IMG/VR virus record: IMGVR_UViG_3300013006_000004
Coordinates: 1 to 36,881 of that record
DNA: 36,881 bases
Strand: one strand, 5' to 3'
Source of the DNA: a virus
Within the stretch, counting starts at the first letter, position 1; each line of letters opens with the position of its first letter. A program made the position numbers and the translations under genes. Positions 24,117 through 32,110 of this stretch are shown piece by piece. Under the pieces are notes generated by a model, which saw only the letters and a list, made by a program, of their open reading frames with translations, was not told where the DNA came from and did not search any database.

Positions 24117-24633
24117 ATATTGGGCGATAATGTCTAATTCTATCTTTAATAGCTTTTAAAGCTAATCTTTTATCTTCAACTTTATTATCAAAATCTACGG
24201 CTACAATATCTAATACCGCATTTCTTAAATCGGCAGGCAATGTAGTATATCCCGCAACAAAAGTAATTTTAATACCATTTGCAGAATAAGCACTAATCTT
24301 AGTTTTATCAACACTTGATGTATAAGTTAATGCAACATTATTTGCATCCGTTACCGAAGTAATAGATTGAACAGGACTATAAACTAATTCAATAGTTCCA
24401 TTAATTTCCTTAAAAGATTGTCTTAATGTTTTAGTCTTTAAAGCCTTTTGAGTAAATATTTCAACCTCACGAAATGCCGATGCTAACAAATTAGTTAGTT
24501 GGGTATCGTGATCAGCAAAATCTACATTTACATGGTCTTTAACTTCGGCTAAAGTTATTGGAATAGCTAAAGCATCGGATGTTATTGTAACATCTAATCC
24601 TTGTGTTCTTACAGGTTCTAATTCGTAAGTCAT
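24109..24633 (-). CDS. Head-tail connector, gp6-like adaptor
   Basis: The product has 174 residues. 'ITLAEVKDHVNVDFADHDTQL' followed by 'LASAFREVEIFTQKAL', and the final helix 'LRNAVLDIVAVDFDNKVEDKR', match the gp6-like head-tail connector family, whose ring binds beneath the portal. It overlaps the head closure gene by eight bases. Confidence 0.88.
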   Translation of the reverse strand: MTYELEPVRTQGLDVTITSDALAIPITLAEVKDHVNVDFADHDTQLTNLLASAFREVEIFTQKALKTKTLRQSFKEINGTIELVYSPVQSITSVTDANNVALTYTSSVDKTKISAYSANGIKITFVAGYTTLPADLRNAVLDIVAVDFDNKVEDKRLALKAIKDRIRHYRPIYV

Positions 24634-24830
24634 TATTTCTTCTTATAAGTAGGTTTTAATGCTTTATCTTGTGGAGGCTCTACCGGATCGGTATCAACAA
24701 TCACTTCCACATAACCCAATGAATTTAAATGATTTGCTCTTTCAACATCGCATTCGATTATGTCACCTTCAAAAATATTTCTTGATAATGGCAAATCATG
24801 ATATGCTTTAATACATTTTACACTTGGCAT
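24633..24830 (-). CDS. Small virion-module protein, function unknown
   Basis: The product has 65 residues. 'KCIKAYHDLPLSRNIFEGDIIECDVERANHLNSLGYVEV' is like short proteins often encoded between capsid and connector genes, where an 'A..L...G.v.v' ending is common. The tail is proline- and lysine-rich. It may aid capsid assembly or stability; this is unproven. The gene overlaps the connector start by one base. Confidence 0.7.
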   Translation of the reverse strand: MPSVKCIKAYHDLPLSRNIFEGDIIECDVERANHLNSLGYVEVIVDTDPVEPPQDKALKPTYKKK

Positions 24831-24850
24831 AACTTTATATTTAAAATTTT

Positions 24851-24889
24851 AAAAAAATAAGCCTACTGTTCACATGGGAAGTAGGCTTA
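24851..24889 (-). terminator. Strong intrinsic terminator after the capsid gene
   Basis: A perfect ten-base stem (TAAGCCTACT 24858-24867 with AGTAGGCTTA 24880-24889) and a 12-base loop are followed on the minus strand by T7 (24857-24851). It lies 25 bases beyond the capsid stop. It should cap a highly expressed capsid message and reduce flow into the connector and tail genes. Confidence 0.88.
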
Positions 24890-24914
24890 CATAATCATAA
24901 AATGAAAACTAAAA

Positions 24915-26096
24915 CTATGAAGTTGCGAAAGAACCTTTTCTCATTGCAGTAGAGAAATATATTGGCATTGCAATAGACTCCTCAATACGCACCGTTACTA
25001 AGTTTTTAGTGAAGTTATCACCATCTTCGTAAGCAAATTCAGTCATGATGTTATCTTCAAATAACAATTCAGCTGCTCTGTTTAAATCAGCAGTTAAGAA
25101 TGTTCCAGAAGTAACAATATCAGTTGATACGATTGGCACACCAGCGATTGACATTCTTTGTCCTAACAATAAAGCAGGATGAGAATAACCAGCACTTGAC
25201 TCCTTGTTGATCAACAATTCCATTTCATCAATTGGATTAACCAAGATAACCGAAGGAGAGAATCTTGCAGCTTTCAATTGTGCAATTGAGTTAGCTAATT
25301 TATCCCAACGATTAGAAGCAATAGTTACAGTTCCAGATGGAGTGTAAGTAGATGCTGACTCATAAAGACCTGCGAAAGCAGAAGTTCCTGCATAGTCATA
25401 CAAGTTAGTATCTTCGATGTCTAACAAATCATTTAACATTTGAGTAGAAACGAAAGATTGTAACCAAGTCAATCTCTGTAACATTTGCTTAGAAATCTTT
25501 GCGTAAGCAGCGATAGTCTTAGGAGTTACCTCAGAGATTGTGAAATCGTAATCAACCTGTGCTTTACCAGAACCTTCTGTTTGGATAGCAGCACCACCCT
25601 CAGAACCAGTTTTCTTAGCGAACTTGAATACACCATTTTGCTCAATTGTAGAACTACGCATCAAATCACGCAAGTGGATAGCACGAGTTGGATCAGTGAT
25701 GATAGTGTTAGATAAACCAGCAATAGAAGCTGCCCAACCTGCACCAATGTTAGCAGTAAGGTTCATATCACCTACGGCTTTAAAGTTCATTCCAAAAGCT
25801 GCATCTCTACGAGAAGACAAAGATTTGAATTTATCAGCATTAGCCTCGAAAGCCTTAGCTACAAAGTTCTCCGGTTGCTCAACAGATTTAGTCTTAGAAT
25901 CTAAGATAGCATCAGATAAAGATTTCTCTACGTTACCTAACTTATCTTCTAAAGAAGCTAATTTCTCACCAGCATTTTTAGTGTTCTCGATTAAGTCTGC
26001 AAGACCTAAGCCTTCCATCTCACGACCAACACCTTTTTGAATCATTTCGTTAAGGTCACTTTTTACTTCCTCAACAAGTTTTTTAATATCTTCCAT
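24915..26096 (-). CDS. Major capsid protein, HK97 fold
   Basis: The product has 393 residues. The first ~90 are charged and helical (DLNEMIQKGVGREMEGLGLA, KLASLEDKLGNVEKSLSDAI), as in the delta scaffold domain removed by the protease. The rest follows HK97-type capsids: 'STIEQNGVFKFAKKTGSEGG', 'TISEVTPKTIAAYAKISKQML', 'DTNLYDYAGTSAFAGLY' and the terminal 'VTVRIEESIAMPIYFSTAMR'. Gene order after the protease agrees. A strong terminator follows. Confidence 0.94.
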   Translation of the reverse strand: MEDIKKLVEEVKSDLNEMIQKGVGREMEGLGLADLIENTKNAGEKLASLEDKLGNVEKSLSDAILDSKTKSVEQPENFVAKAFEANADKFKSLSSRRDAAFGMNFKAVGDMNLTANIGAGWAASIAGLSNTIITDPTRAIHLRDLMRSSTIEQNGVFKFAKKTGSEGGAAIQTEGSGKAQVDYDFTISEVTPKTIAAYAKISKQMLQRLTWLQSFVSTQMLNDLLDIEDTNLYDYAGTSAFAGLYESASTYTPSGTVTIASNRWDKLANSIAQLKAARFSPSVILVNPIDEMELLINKESSAGYSHPALLLGQRMSIAGVPIVSTDIVTSGTFLTADLNRAAELLFEDNIMTEFAYEDGDNFTKNLVTVRIEESIAMPIYFSTAMRKGSFATS

Positions 26097-26104
26097 ATTA
26101 ACTA

Positions 26105-26836
26105 TTATTTATTTAAATTTTCCTTTAAAATTAACAAAAACTCTACACTTTTCTTGCGTTCTTCTTCTACTGGATCAATAATGATTGGAGTGGGTTCTTC
26201 CGACTTCTCTCTCTCATTGATTAGTTTAAATAATTCCGACTTGATAAAGTTATACTCTATTTCTAACAATTCATAAGTTTCATCCATTAAATTTCCACTT
26301 TTCAATTGCTTGTAAAGTTTATCGAATCTCTCTTGCAATCCTTTGGCATCTAAAGCCTTCATCCCCATAAATGGAGTGTCTGGGTTAGCACCCCAAAGAA
26401 CCGAAGAAAATTCGTACAATTTAACTTCTTGAATTTGATAGTAAGAATCTTTTGCACTCTTACCTTCAACCTTACTTTCCTTTATAGTTGAAAACCCTAT
26501 TGAGTGTTGGTTAATTAAACCTGCCTCATAAAGTTTTAAATTATCAGTACCTATTTGAGTATCTACAATAGATGCCTCAAAATATAAACCATAGTTGTCT
26601 TCTTTTAAAACACTTGGCTTTCCTAATGGCAAGCTTGAATCATGGTTATGTAAAAACCAAATTTCATTTTTTGCTTGTGGCCCACGTTCTTTAATAGTCT
26701 TTGTGAATGCACCGGGCATCATCATGTCATTATGAAGATCAATATTACCAAACTTAGATGCGTAACCCGAAACAATACGTTTAGTTACATCTACGTTAGT
26801 AATCTCCCCTTCTGACTTTATTTTATAATCTCTCAT
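26105..26836 (-). CDS. Prohead maturation protease, HK97 family
   Basis: The product is 243 residues from ATG 26836; the upstream TTG at 26857 falls in the -7 box. 'RIVSGYASKFGNIDLHNDMMMPGAF' gives the family start, 'FLHNHDSSLPLGK' holds catalytic His65, 'LINQHSIGFST' holds Ser112, and 'VKLYEFSSVLWGANPDTPF' holds the third active-site position near Glu142. It cleaves the capsid N-terminal domain during head maturation. A charged helical extension (160-243) may be the self-cleaved targeting part. It heads the capsid transcript. Confidence 0.93.
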   Translation of the reverse strand: MRDYKIKSEGEITNVDVTKRIVSGYASKFGNIDLHNDMMMPGAFTKTIKERGPQAKNEIWFLHNHDSSLPLGKPSVLKEDNYGLYFEASIVDTQIGTDNLKLYEAGLINQHSIGFSTIKESKVEGKSAKDSYYQIQEVKLYEFSSVLWGANPDTPFMGMKALDAKGLQERFDKLYKQLKSGNLMDETYELLEIEYNFIKSELFKLINEREKSEEPTPIIIDPVEEERKKSVEFLLILKENLNK

Positions 26837-26854
26837 ATTTTCTACTATTGATTG

Positions 26855-26883
26855 CAAATATAATAAAAATTCATAATTACCAA
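26855..26883 (-). promoter_or_regulatory. Bacteroidota-type promoter for protease and capsid
   Basis: Read on the minus strand: TTG (26883-26881), an 18-base spacer, TATATTTG (26862-26855). The start codon lies 19 bases downstream. With the terminator at 24851-24889 it defines a short protease-capsid transcript. Confidence 0.8.
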
Positions 26884-26888
26884 ATTAT

Positions 26889-27623
26889 TTATAAAAACAT
26901 AAGTCCACAACGGCAATTAACCAACTCACTTGGAGGTGCGGAATTATCACCCGGGCCACTCATTAAATTACCCCCAACATTGAACTTTTCATTTAAAGGT
27001 ATTGTTGGGTAACTCGCCATGGCATTATGCGAAGGTCTTTCCTTCCCATCTAAAATAACAATCCATTTTTTAGTCAAAACTTTTTTTTGTGACTCTGCCC
27101 AACTTTGTGATGCCAAGTTCATTATCTTGGTAATCTCAGTTCTTGCAATGGTTTGACTTCTAATGATATTTCTTGTAGATAAGTATAATCCAAGCAAAGT
27201 AATAATCGCAGCTTTTGGTACACCTCTTTCTACTTGATCCTCAACAAATCTTTTAATGTCTTGTTTGATTGTATTTACAATACCTAAAACAATATAGAAG
27301 TAAGATATATCCCTAAACAATAATAAAAGCAATAATAACCAGTTCTCCTCAAAATTATCACCTTCTTCCTTCTTTTGGTATTCATCTAAGAATTTACCTT
27401 GCTTTAATCCAAACTTGGTATAAGCATCACGCATTATCTCCAATAACCATCTTTCGTTAAAGTGATTAGTGATATGAAATGTTTGAGGATTCCTTCCTTC
27501 TAATGAATTAATGTAAGTCTTTGTTTCTACCGCTAACTTAGTGCGTATATAAGCAAATAAGGCACGTTCATTAATATTATGCCTTCTTTGCCATGCAACC
27601 CTATACATTTCTTCGTTTACCAT
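26889..27623 (-). CDS. MuF-like head morphogenesis protein
   Basis: The product has 244 residues. The C-terminal half has the MuF / SPP1 gp7 pattern: 'SQTIARTEITKIMNLASQSW', 'KKWIVILDGKERPSHNAM', a 'PGDNSAPPSELVNCRCGL' ending with the Cys pair. These minor head proteins bind the portal and are carried in small numbers. A long hydrophobic stretch (NWLLLLLLLFRDISYFYIVL, about 94-113) is unusual for the family and might be a membrane-active segment used at DNA entry. The end overlaps no other gene. Confidence 0.87.
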   Translation of the reverse strand: MVNEEMYRVAWQRRHNINERALFAYIRTKLAVETKTYINSLEGRNPQTFHITNHFNERWLLEIMRDAYTKFGLKQGKFLDEYQKKEEGDNFEENWLLLLLLLFRDISYFYIVLGIVNTIKQDIKRFVEDQVERGVPKAAIITLLGLYLSTRNIIRSQTIARTEITKIMNLASQSWAESQKKVLTKKWIVILDGKERPSHNAMASYPTIPLNEKFNVGGNLMSGPGDNSAPPSELVNCRCGLMFL

Positions 27624-27757
27624 CGTTTGTCTTTAAAAAGTTTTTCAACTTTTTTGCGTTCATTATTTTTTAATTTAGCATCATAAACAAGAAAGAATCC
27701 AAACCAAAAAGAACTTGTGATTGCAACCGAGTTTAATATGATGGCCCAAGTTTCCAT
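27617..27757 (-). CDS. Micro membrane protein between portal and MuF genes (46 aa)
   Basis: ATG at 27757 overlaps the portal stop as TAATG, and the TAA at 27617-27619 overlaps the MuF start at 27623. The 46 residues are an N-terminal hydrophobic helix (about 4-26, WAIILNSVAITSSFWFGFFL) and a strongly basic tail (KNNERKKVEKLFKDKRW). The overlaps on both sides make it a convincing gene. A single-pass membrane protein in the head operon is unexpected, and its role is unknown. Confidence 0.68.
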   Translation of the reverse strand: METWAIILNSVAITSSFWFGFFLVYDAKLKNNERKKVEKLFKDKRW

Positions 27758-29124
27758 TAATCTTCTTCGGTTACCATTGAACCAATTTCGGTAGGATCAA
27801 TGTTTAGGCTACCTAATGGCACTTGATTAGAACGAATATAAACCTGTTGCATAATTGGGTCGTTAGTTGGCTCAAAGTCCATAAATACTCTTTTCTCATC
27901 TTGAGTAAGAACACCATCTAATTTCTCTAATATACTTGCTGCATCCAAGAAGTTTTGTTTCATCTCTGGATAAGCATCCACATCAAACCTTAAAACATAT
28001 TGAGAAGGATTTAAACCCATGCTCGGAGCCAACCACTCTAATAAACCTTCACATACTCTTGATTGCATTGGAACAACGCAGTTGATAATCATTCTACGGA
28101 TAAATTGAGCCAAGTTACTTTCGGTCAAATTATCGGCATTTAAAAGAACATAAGGGTAATGCCATAATCTACACAATTGCTCGGTAGATAACTTACTCAT
28201 TGCTCTTAAATCTAAATCAATGTTAGTAGTAGATAACTTAGTAAATCCAACTTTGGTGTTAGAGAATACAACTCTACCTTTAGCATTTGAGTTATAGATT
28301 TTATCATAAACTTTATCTTCTAAATCTTGTTGTACCGTTGGATCAATATCTTCGGTGTTCATGTCATCTTTATACAAGAATCCCACCGCACCCCTTGTTT
28401 CGAAGTTTTCAATTGCTACTTCCTCTCCACTATTAGCTTTTTGCAAAACTCTTGCACCAGCGGTTAAAGGTGAGAATCCACGATGAACCGTAGTTTGGTT
28501 ATTAAAATCGGGATTGAACGATCTAAACGATAAAAAGAATGCTGGCTCAACATCTTGATTTATTGAATGTATTTTATACTTAACTATCCTTCTAAAATTA
28601 TCGGTAACGATTGTATAATCAAAAGGTGCAATAACATGAAGTCTTGCAATCTTACCCGGTTTAAGTGGGTCTTCCTCTCCCCATATACCAACATCCTTGG
28701 TTAATAAATCCCAAGAAAATAATGATTGAAAAAATTGCTTGGATGTTTGATAAGAATTGGGTCTTTTAAGCAAAGCTAATATTGGGTGTTCTTCCAACTC
28801 TTTCATTGCTTTAGACCGAATAGCATTACCCTCCATTATGCTCCTATCCGTAGGTCTTGTCAATAAGGCTTTATACTTACTAACCGACTTTATTTGCATT
28901 TTATTGGCTTGATATAATTCCAAAGGAATTTCAACGGCTCTTGATGAAATGTCATCTACGATGGCATAAACATCTACGTTCTTCTCAAATCCATTATTGA
29001 TTGCATCACGATAATCTGTGTTATAAAGAGAATACGTTTGTCCTCCATTAAACATCTGCCATTGCTTAACACTTTGTATTGTAGTCAAGGCTTTCTTGCT
29101 TGTAAAAAAATCTAATAATCCCAT
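27757..29124 (-). CDS. Portal protein, HK97-like
   Basis: The product has 455 residues. 'NVDVYAIVDDISSRAVEIPLELY' near 48, 'LTKDVGIWGEEDPLKPGKIARLHVI', 'VHRGFSPLTAGARVLQKANSGEEVA' and 'TTNIDLDLRAMSKLSTEQLCRLWHYPYVLL' are typical portal segments. It forms the dodecameric channel for DNA packaging and the base of the head-tail joint. It is placed directly after terL with a two-base gap. Confidence 0.92.
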   Translation of the reverse strand: MGLLDFFTSKKALTTIQSVKQWQMFNGGQTYSLYNTDYRDAINNGFEKNVDVYAIVDDISSRAVEIPLELYQANKMQIKSVSKYKALLTRPTDRSIMEGNAIRSKAMKELEEHPILALLKRPNSYQTSKQFFQSLFSWDLLTKDVGIWGEEDPLKPGKIARLHVIAPFDYTIVTDNFRRIVKYKIHSINQDVEPAFFLSFRSFNPDFNNQTTVHRGFSPLTAGARVLQKANSGEEVAIENFETRGAVGFLYKDDMNTEDIDPTVQQDLEDKVYDKIYNSNAKGRVVFSNTKVGFTKLSTTNIDLDLRAMSKLSTEQLCRLWHYPYVLLNADNLTESNLAQFIRRMIINCVVPMQSRVCEGLLEWLAPSMGLNPSQYVLRFDVDAYPEMKQNFLDAASILEKLDGVLTQDEKRVFMDFEPTNDPIMQQVYIRSNQVPLGSLNIDPTEIGSMVTEED

Positions 29125-29126
29125 GT

Positions 29127-30509
29127 CTAAAAAATAATAAGTTTTTTCTTTGAATACTTAGTATAAACGGCATACCGAATACTATCTAATGCGTGATTAA
29201 AGTCATCAATGGGTTTATTTATTTGTTTTCCCCCAACCATCATCCATTGGTAGTTATCTACTTCCTTTTTAATGTTTTTTGACCGCCTCGTGTAATACAC
29301 TTCATATTCCCGCAATTTACTTATTCCTGCATTAACACTATCGTTTCCTTTGACTGCTTTTTTAATTGGCAACCCCTCTCTGCGTAATTCCTCAATAGAT
29401 TTTGGATCGGCACTATCAGCATAAATCTCACCGAGTTTATCTGGGTAAAGCTTAATCCTTTTAGCTAAATCTGAATTAGTTAATCCAGTTTGGTAAATAA
29501 CTTCATCAAGGTATAACTTATTTCCTAATTTTGCAATTCGAATAAGTGCCGTAGGGTCATTTGAGAATCCAAAGTCAAGGCCACTAAACAATACATCAAC
29601 ATCTTTTGGGAAAAATTCACAAGGTTGCCAATCGTGATAAATAAGGGATTCAACACTTGGTTTAGGGTTTTGCTGATAAAGGGATTCAAAAGTAAATGGT
29701 TCATTCTTCTTAACTCTTAACAATTTTTCTAATGCGTGTTTTTCGGGCCACAAAGCCTCACCATCTTTTCTTTTGTCATAACTATTCTCAGCTTTTTCAC
29801 GAATGGCAGGAAATTCAATAATTGTCCAGTCATCATCACGTTCAAGCAACCTACCAGCTAAATCATCATCATACCACCTTGTTTGGATAAGAACTTGTGC
29901 CGAACCATTGTGTAACCTCGTTTCGAACACATCGGTGTACCAATTCCAAAGTTGTTCTTTAACAACACTTGATTGTGCCTCTTGCCGATCTTTAAGTGGA
30001 TCATCAATAATTCCAATATCAACCGATGTACCCGTTAGTGAACCACCTCTACCAACGGCTTTAACATATCCATTAGCATTAACGGTTTGAAAGAACTCGG
30101 CCATCCTAATTGCCTCACCTTTTTTCTCACCAATCCTTGTTTCGGGAAAAAGTAGTTTAAATTCCTCTCCCACGATTCTTCTTTGTATTTCATTGCTAAA
30201 TTGCTCGGCTAAAGTAGCATTATAAGAAATAACGGCTAATTTAAGATTTGGGTTTCTTCCAAGAAGGTAAGCGGGGAAACTTCGTGTTGACAACTCAGAC
30301 TTGCCATGTTGTGGAGGCACAAAGATCATTAACTTCTTAATCTTACCAGCATACACTAAATCCAAATGATCAGCAATCACCTTGTGAAACCATTGCATAT
30401 CATAATCGGGTTTAATGAACTTAACGAAGTTACTAAACGACCTCCTCGAAAGTTCCCTCGTCAATATCTCTTTCTCTAATTTGGCTAAGTCTTTCTCGGA
30501 TTTGCTCAT
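29127..30509 (-). CDS. terL: Terminase large subunit
   Basis: The product has 460 residues. The ATPase domain shows Walker A 'VPPQHGKS' (64-71), Walker B 'VDIGIIDDP' (163-171) and the coupling motif 'IQTRW' (208-212). The RNase H-like nuclease domain shows D312 in 'SGLDFGFSNDPTA', D365 in 'YADSADPKSIEELR' and D442 in 'FNHALDSIRYA'. It powers packaging and cuts concatemers. It overlaps terS by 77 bases, so the small-subunit C-terminus is encoded over its N-terminus. Confidence 0.96.
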   Translation of the reverse strand: MSKSEKDLAKLEKEILTRELSRRSFSNFVKFIKPDYDMQWFHKVIADHLDLVYAGKIKKLMIFVPPQHGKSELSTRSFPAYLLGRNPNLKLAVISYNATLAEQFSNEIQRRIVGEEFKLLFPETRIGEKKGEAIRMAEFFQTVNANGYVKAVGRGGSLTGTSVDIGIIDDPLKDRQEAQSSVVKEQLWNWYTDVFETRLHNGSAQVLIQTRWYDDDLAGRLLERDDDWTIIEFPAIREKAENSYDKRKDGEALWPEKHALEKLLRVKKNEPFTFESLYQQNPKPSVESLIYHDWQPCEFFPKDVDVLFSGLDFGFSNDPTALIRIAKLGNKLYLDEVIYQTGLTNSDLAKRIKLYPDKLGEIYADSADPKSIEELRREGLPIKKAVKGNDSVNAGISKLREYEVYYTRRSKNIKKEVDNYQWMMVGGKQINKPIDDFNHALDSIRYAVYTKYSKKKLIIF

Positions 30510-30927
30510 CGGTCAATAATTTTGGATTTAATATATCTTCTTTAACATTTGTTTCAATTTGTATTGCTTGGGATGCCTTGCCATGTTGAAACTCAATCAT
30601 AAATTGGCTATTCTTCATCTCACCATTTTTAATGTCACCTAAGATGGCATTTGCGATCACCGAAATGAAGGCAGGTGTCTGAGAGTCCATCGCAATCATT
30701 CTAATGTCAGCAACGGTCATAGAATTGACCATAGCAACTACATCTACTACATCTTGCTTAGTCATGCGAATACGAAGTGATTTATCTACCTCCTCCATGA
30801 CTTTACGGAACATATTCTTGGGCCTACCATTGGGATTTCTTATTTCACCCGGTTGGATAGGTTTGAGGTTTTTTAATTGATTCTCAGTAAGCTTGCGTTT
30901 AGGCTTTTGATATTCTTGTTCTTCCAT
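30433..30927 (-). CDS. terS: Terminase small subunit (inferred)
   Basis: The product has 164 residues. 'IQPGEIRNPNGRPKNMFRK' is the basic N-terminal motif common to small terminase-like proteins of Bacteroidota phages, followed by helices (VDVVAMVNSMTVADIRMIAM) and a charged C-terminus. The position immediately upstream of terL, with overlap, supports the role in recognising phage DNA for packaging. It is the first gene of the late strand, next to the large non-coding region that may hold its target. Confidence 0.78.
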   Translation of the reverse strand: MEEQEYQKPKRKLTENQLKNLKPIQPGEIRNPNGRPKNMFRKVMEEVDKSLRIRMTKQDVVDVVAMVNSMTVADIRMIAMDSQTPAFISVIANAILGDIKNGEMKNSQFMIEFQHGKASQAIQIETNVKEDILNPKLLTDEQIRERLSQIRERDIDEGTFEEVV

Positions 30928-31016
30928 TTTGTAGTCATTAATTAACTTTGAAAATGCCCTATATTTTTTTTAGGTCAATTTCGGTTTAAATACGTTTTTC
31001 AATTTTGTCTTGTTGG

Positions 31017-31051
31017 TATTACACTAAGTATTACACTAAGTATATACTAAG
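31017..31051. repeat. Tandem repeat TATTACACTAAG, about three units
   Basis: Two exact 12-base units (31017-31028, 31029-31040) are followed by an 11-base variant TATATACTAAG (31041-31051) and an AT run. Spacing of about one helical turn suits iterons or a terminase/initiator binding array. It lies 90 bases upstream of terS. Confidence 0.75.
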
Positions 31052-31083
31052 TATAATATATATACTCTAACCTTATTTATAAT

Positions 31084-31161
31084 CATTCTAAATAACCTTA
31101 ACTTATTGACCCTTAGTATTTTAAGAAGTAGTTCCGCCGGGAAATACCCTTATTTAGAATG
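31084..31161. repeat. Perfect 12-bp inverted repeat pair
   Basis: CATTCTAAATAA (31084-31095) and TTATTTAGAATG (31150-31161) are exact reverse complements 54 bases apart. Related TTTAGA/TCTAAA motifs recur at 31912-31925 (CATTCT-AA-AGAATG) and 32111-32215, which points to one protein recognising the whole region. Confidence 0.65.
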
Positions 31162-31266
31162 GGTCTTAATAGTAGTTTACATGCAAACATAGGCAACTTT
31201 TTTATAAAACGAGTCATTTCTTTGTTTTTACTCATAATATTTTCCCAATGTTTACATATTTCACCC

Positions 31267-31300
31267 CAAAAGTATTAGGATTTTTTTAGTGGGCCCCCAA
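31267..31300 (-). promoter_or_regulatory. Possible promoter for terminase and late genes
   Basis: On the minus strand TTG (31300-31298), a 23-base spacer and TACTTTTG (31274-31267) fit the Bacteroidota consensus at its longest spacing. The leader to terS would be about 330 bases and include the tandem repeats. No better candidate lies closer to terS. Confidence 0.45.
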
Positions 31301-31321
31301 TTCCCAACAGGGTACCCCTCT

Positions 31322-31440
31322 TTGCTCCACGCATAAAAATCGTAACCAAAGTTGCTCCAAGTAGTTTACTACTGAATAAAAAATGGATCCGGTGGTGTCA
31401 TTTGAATAAAAAACGTAGCCAAAGCCGGATCCGGGGGTGT
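31322..31440. repeat. Modular repeat block with CCGGATCCGG palindrome
   Basis: Short modules occur twice each: TTGCTCCA (31322, 31352), CGTARCCAAAG (31341, 31414), GAATAAAAAA (31374, 31404) and GGATCCGGKGGTGT (31385-31398, 31427-31440). The second GGATCCGG is part of the palindrome CCGGATCCGG (31425-31434). A further palindrome AGTAGT-TT-ACTACT lies at 31360-31373. The block is much richer in G+C than its surroundings. Confidence 0.75.
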
Positions 31441-31701
31441 GGTGGATAGCAGGCCGGGAGTAGCCACCATGTACAAAACCTTGTTTAATCTATCTAAACG
31501 CACTTTATACTAATATGAATACATAACCTTAATACATTTAATCTAAGGCACTATATAAGGACTATGTAGGGAAACACCTTACCCACCGCATGAACCTACC
31601 TTAAATCAAAGATATGATACCTTAAATCTAATTGTAGGGTAAAACATATACCAAACAAAAAAAGGCCCCCGCTTTAAAGTTTTTTTTTCTTTTAATGATA
31701 T

Positions 31702-31761
31702 GGTATTAAGTAAACCAATGTATTAACCAATGTAAAGCAATGTATTAAAATAGGTATTAAG
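31702..31761. repeat. Helix-phased CCAATGTA repeats between GGTATTAAG flanks
   Basis: CCAATGTA starts at 31715 and 31727 and a third copy, GCAATGTA, at 31737, so units are 10-12 bases apart. Exact GGTATTAAG copies flank the set (31702-31710 and 31753-31761). This is a compact iteron-like array, about 550 bases from the first plus-strand gene. Confidence 0.7.
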
Positions 31762-31829
31762 ATAGTGTACTATTTGAGTTGTGAAATAAGATGACAAAAT
31801 ACTTTATTAATTATGCCAAAATAAAATAC

Positions 31830-31884
31830 AAGAAAGAAAGAAAAGAAAGTGGGGTAAAGAAAAGAAATAAAGAAAGAGATAAAG
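31830..31884 (+). other. Polypurine tract
   Basis: Fifty-five bases are almost only A and G (AAGAAAGAAAGAAAAG...), with four single T interruptions. Such strands can form unusual structures or serve as strand-specific priming or unwinding zones. It follows the CCAATGTA array and leads into very AT-rich DNA. Confidence 0.6.
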
Positions 31885-32110
31885 TATATTACTAATTAAT
31901 ACTATATAATACATTCTAAAGAATGGTGTTACATAAGTGTAATGCTATGCATTCTTATTCAAGAAAAAAATATGGGTTTAATCTGAATAAAAAAAACCTT
32001 TTTGAATATTTATTTTTAAAATGTATTTAACCTGTTGAATTACAAAGGATTAACCCATTAAAAAAGTTTATTATTTATGCTTTTTATAATCTATTTAATG
32101 CACTAATGAA

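Noticed and set aside
25485-26276. Plus-strand frames inside the capsid and protease genes
   Set aside because: They are antisense to confidently identified genes and have no promoter.
31184-31191. TATGTTTG (minus strand), a -7-like box upstream of terS
   Set aside because: No TTG occurs 17-23 bases upstream of it.
31672-31700. GC-rich run followed by nine T as a terminator
   Set aside because: The GGCCCCCGC stretch has no complementary arm next to it, so no stem forms.
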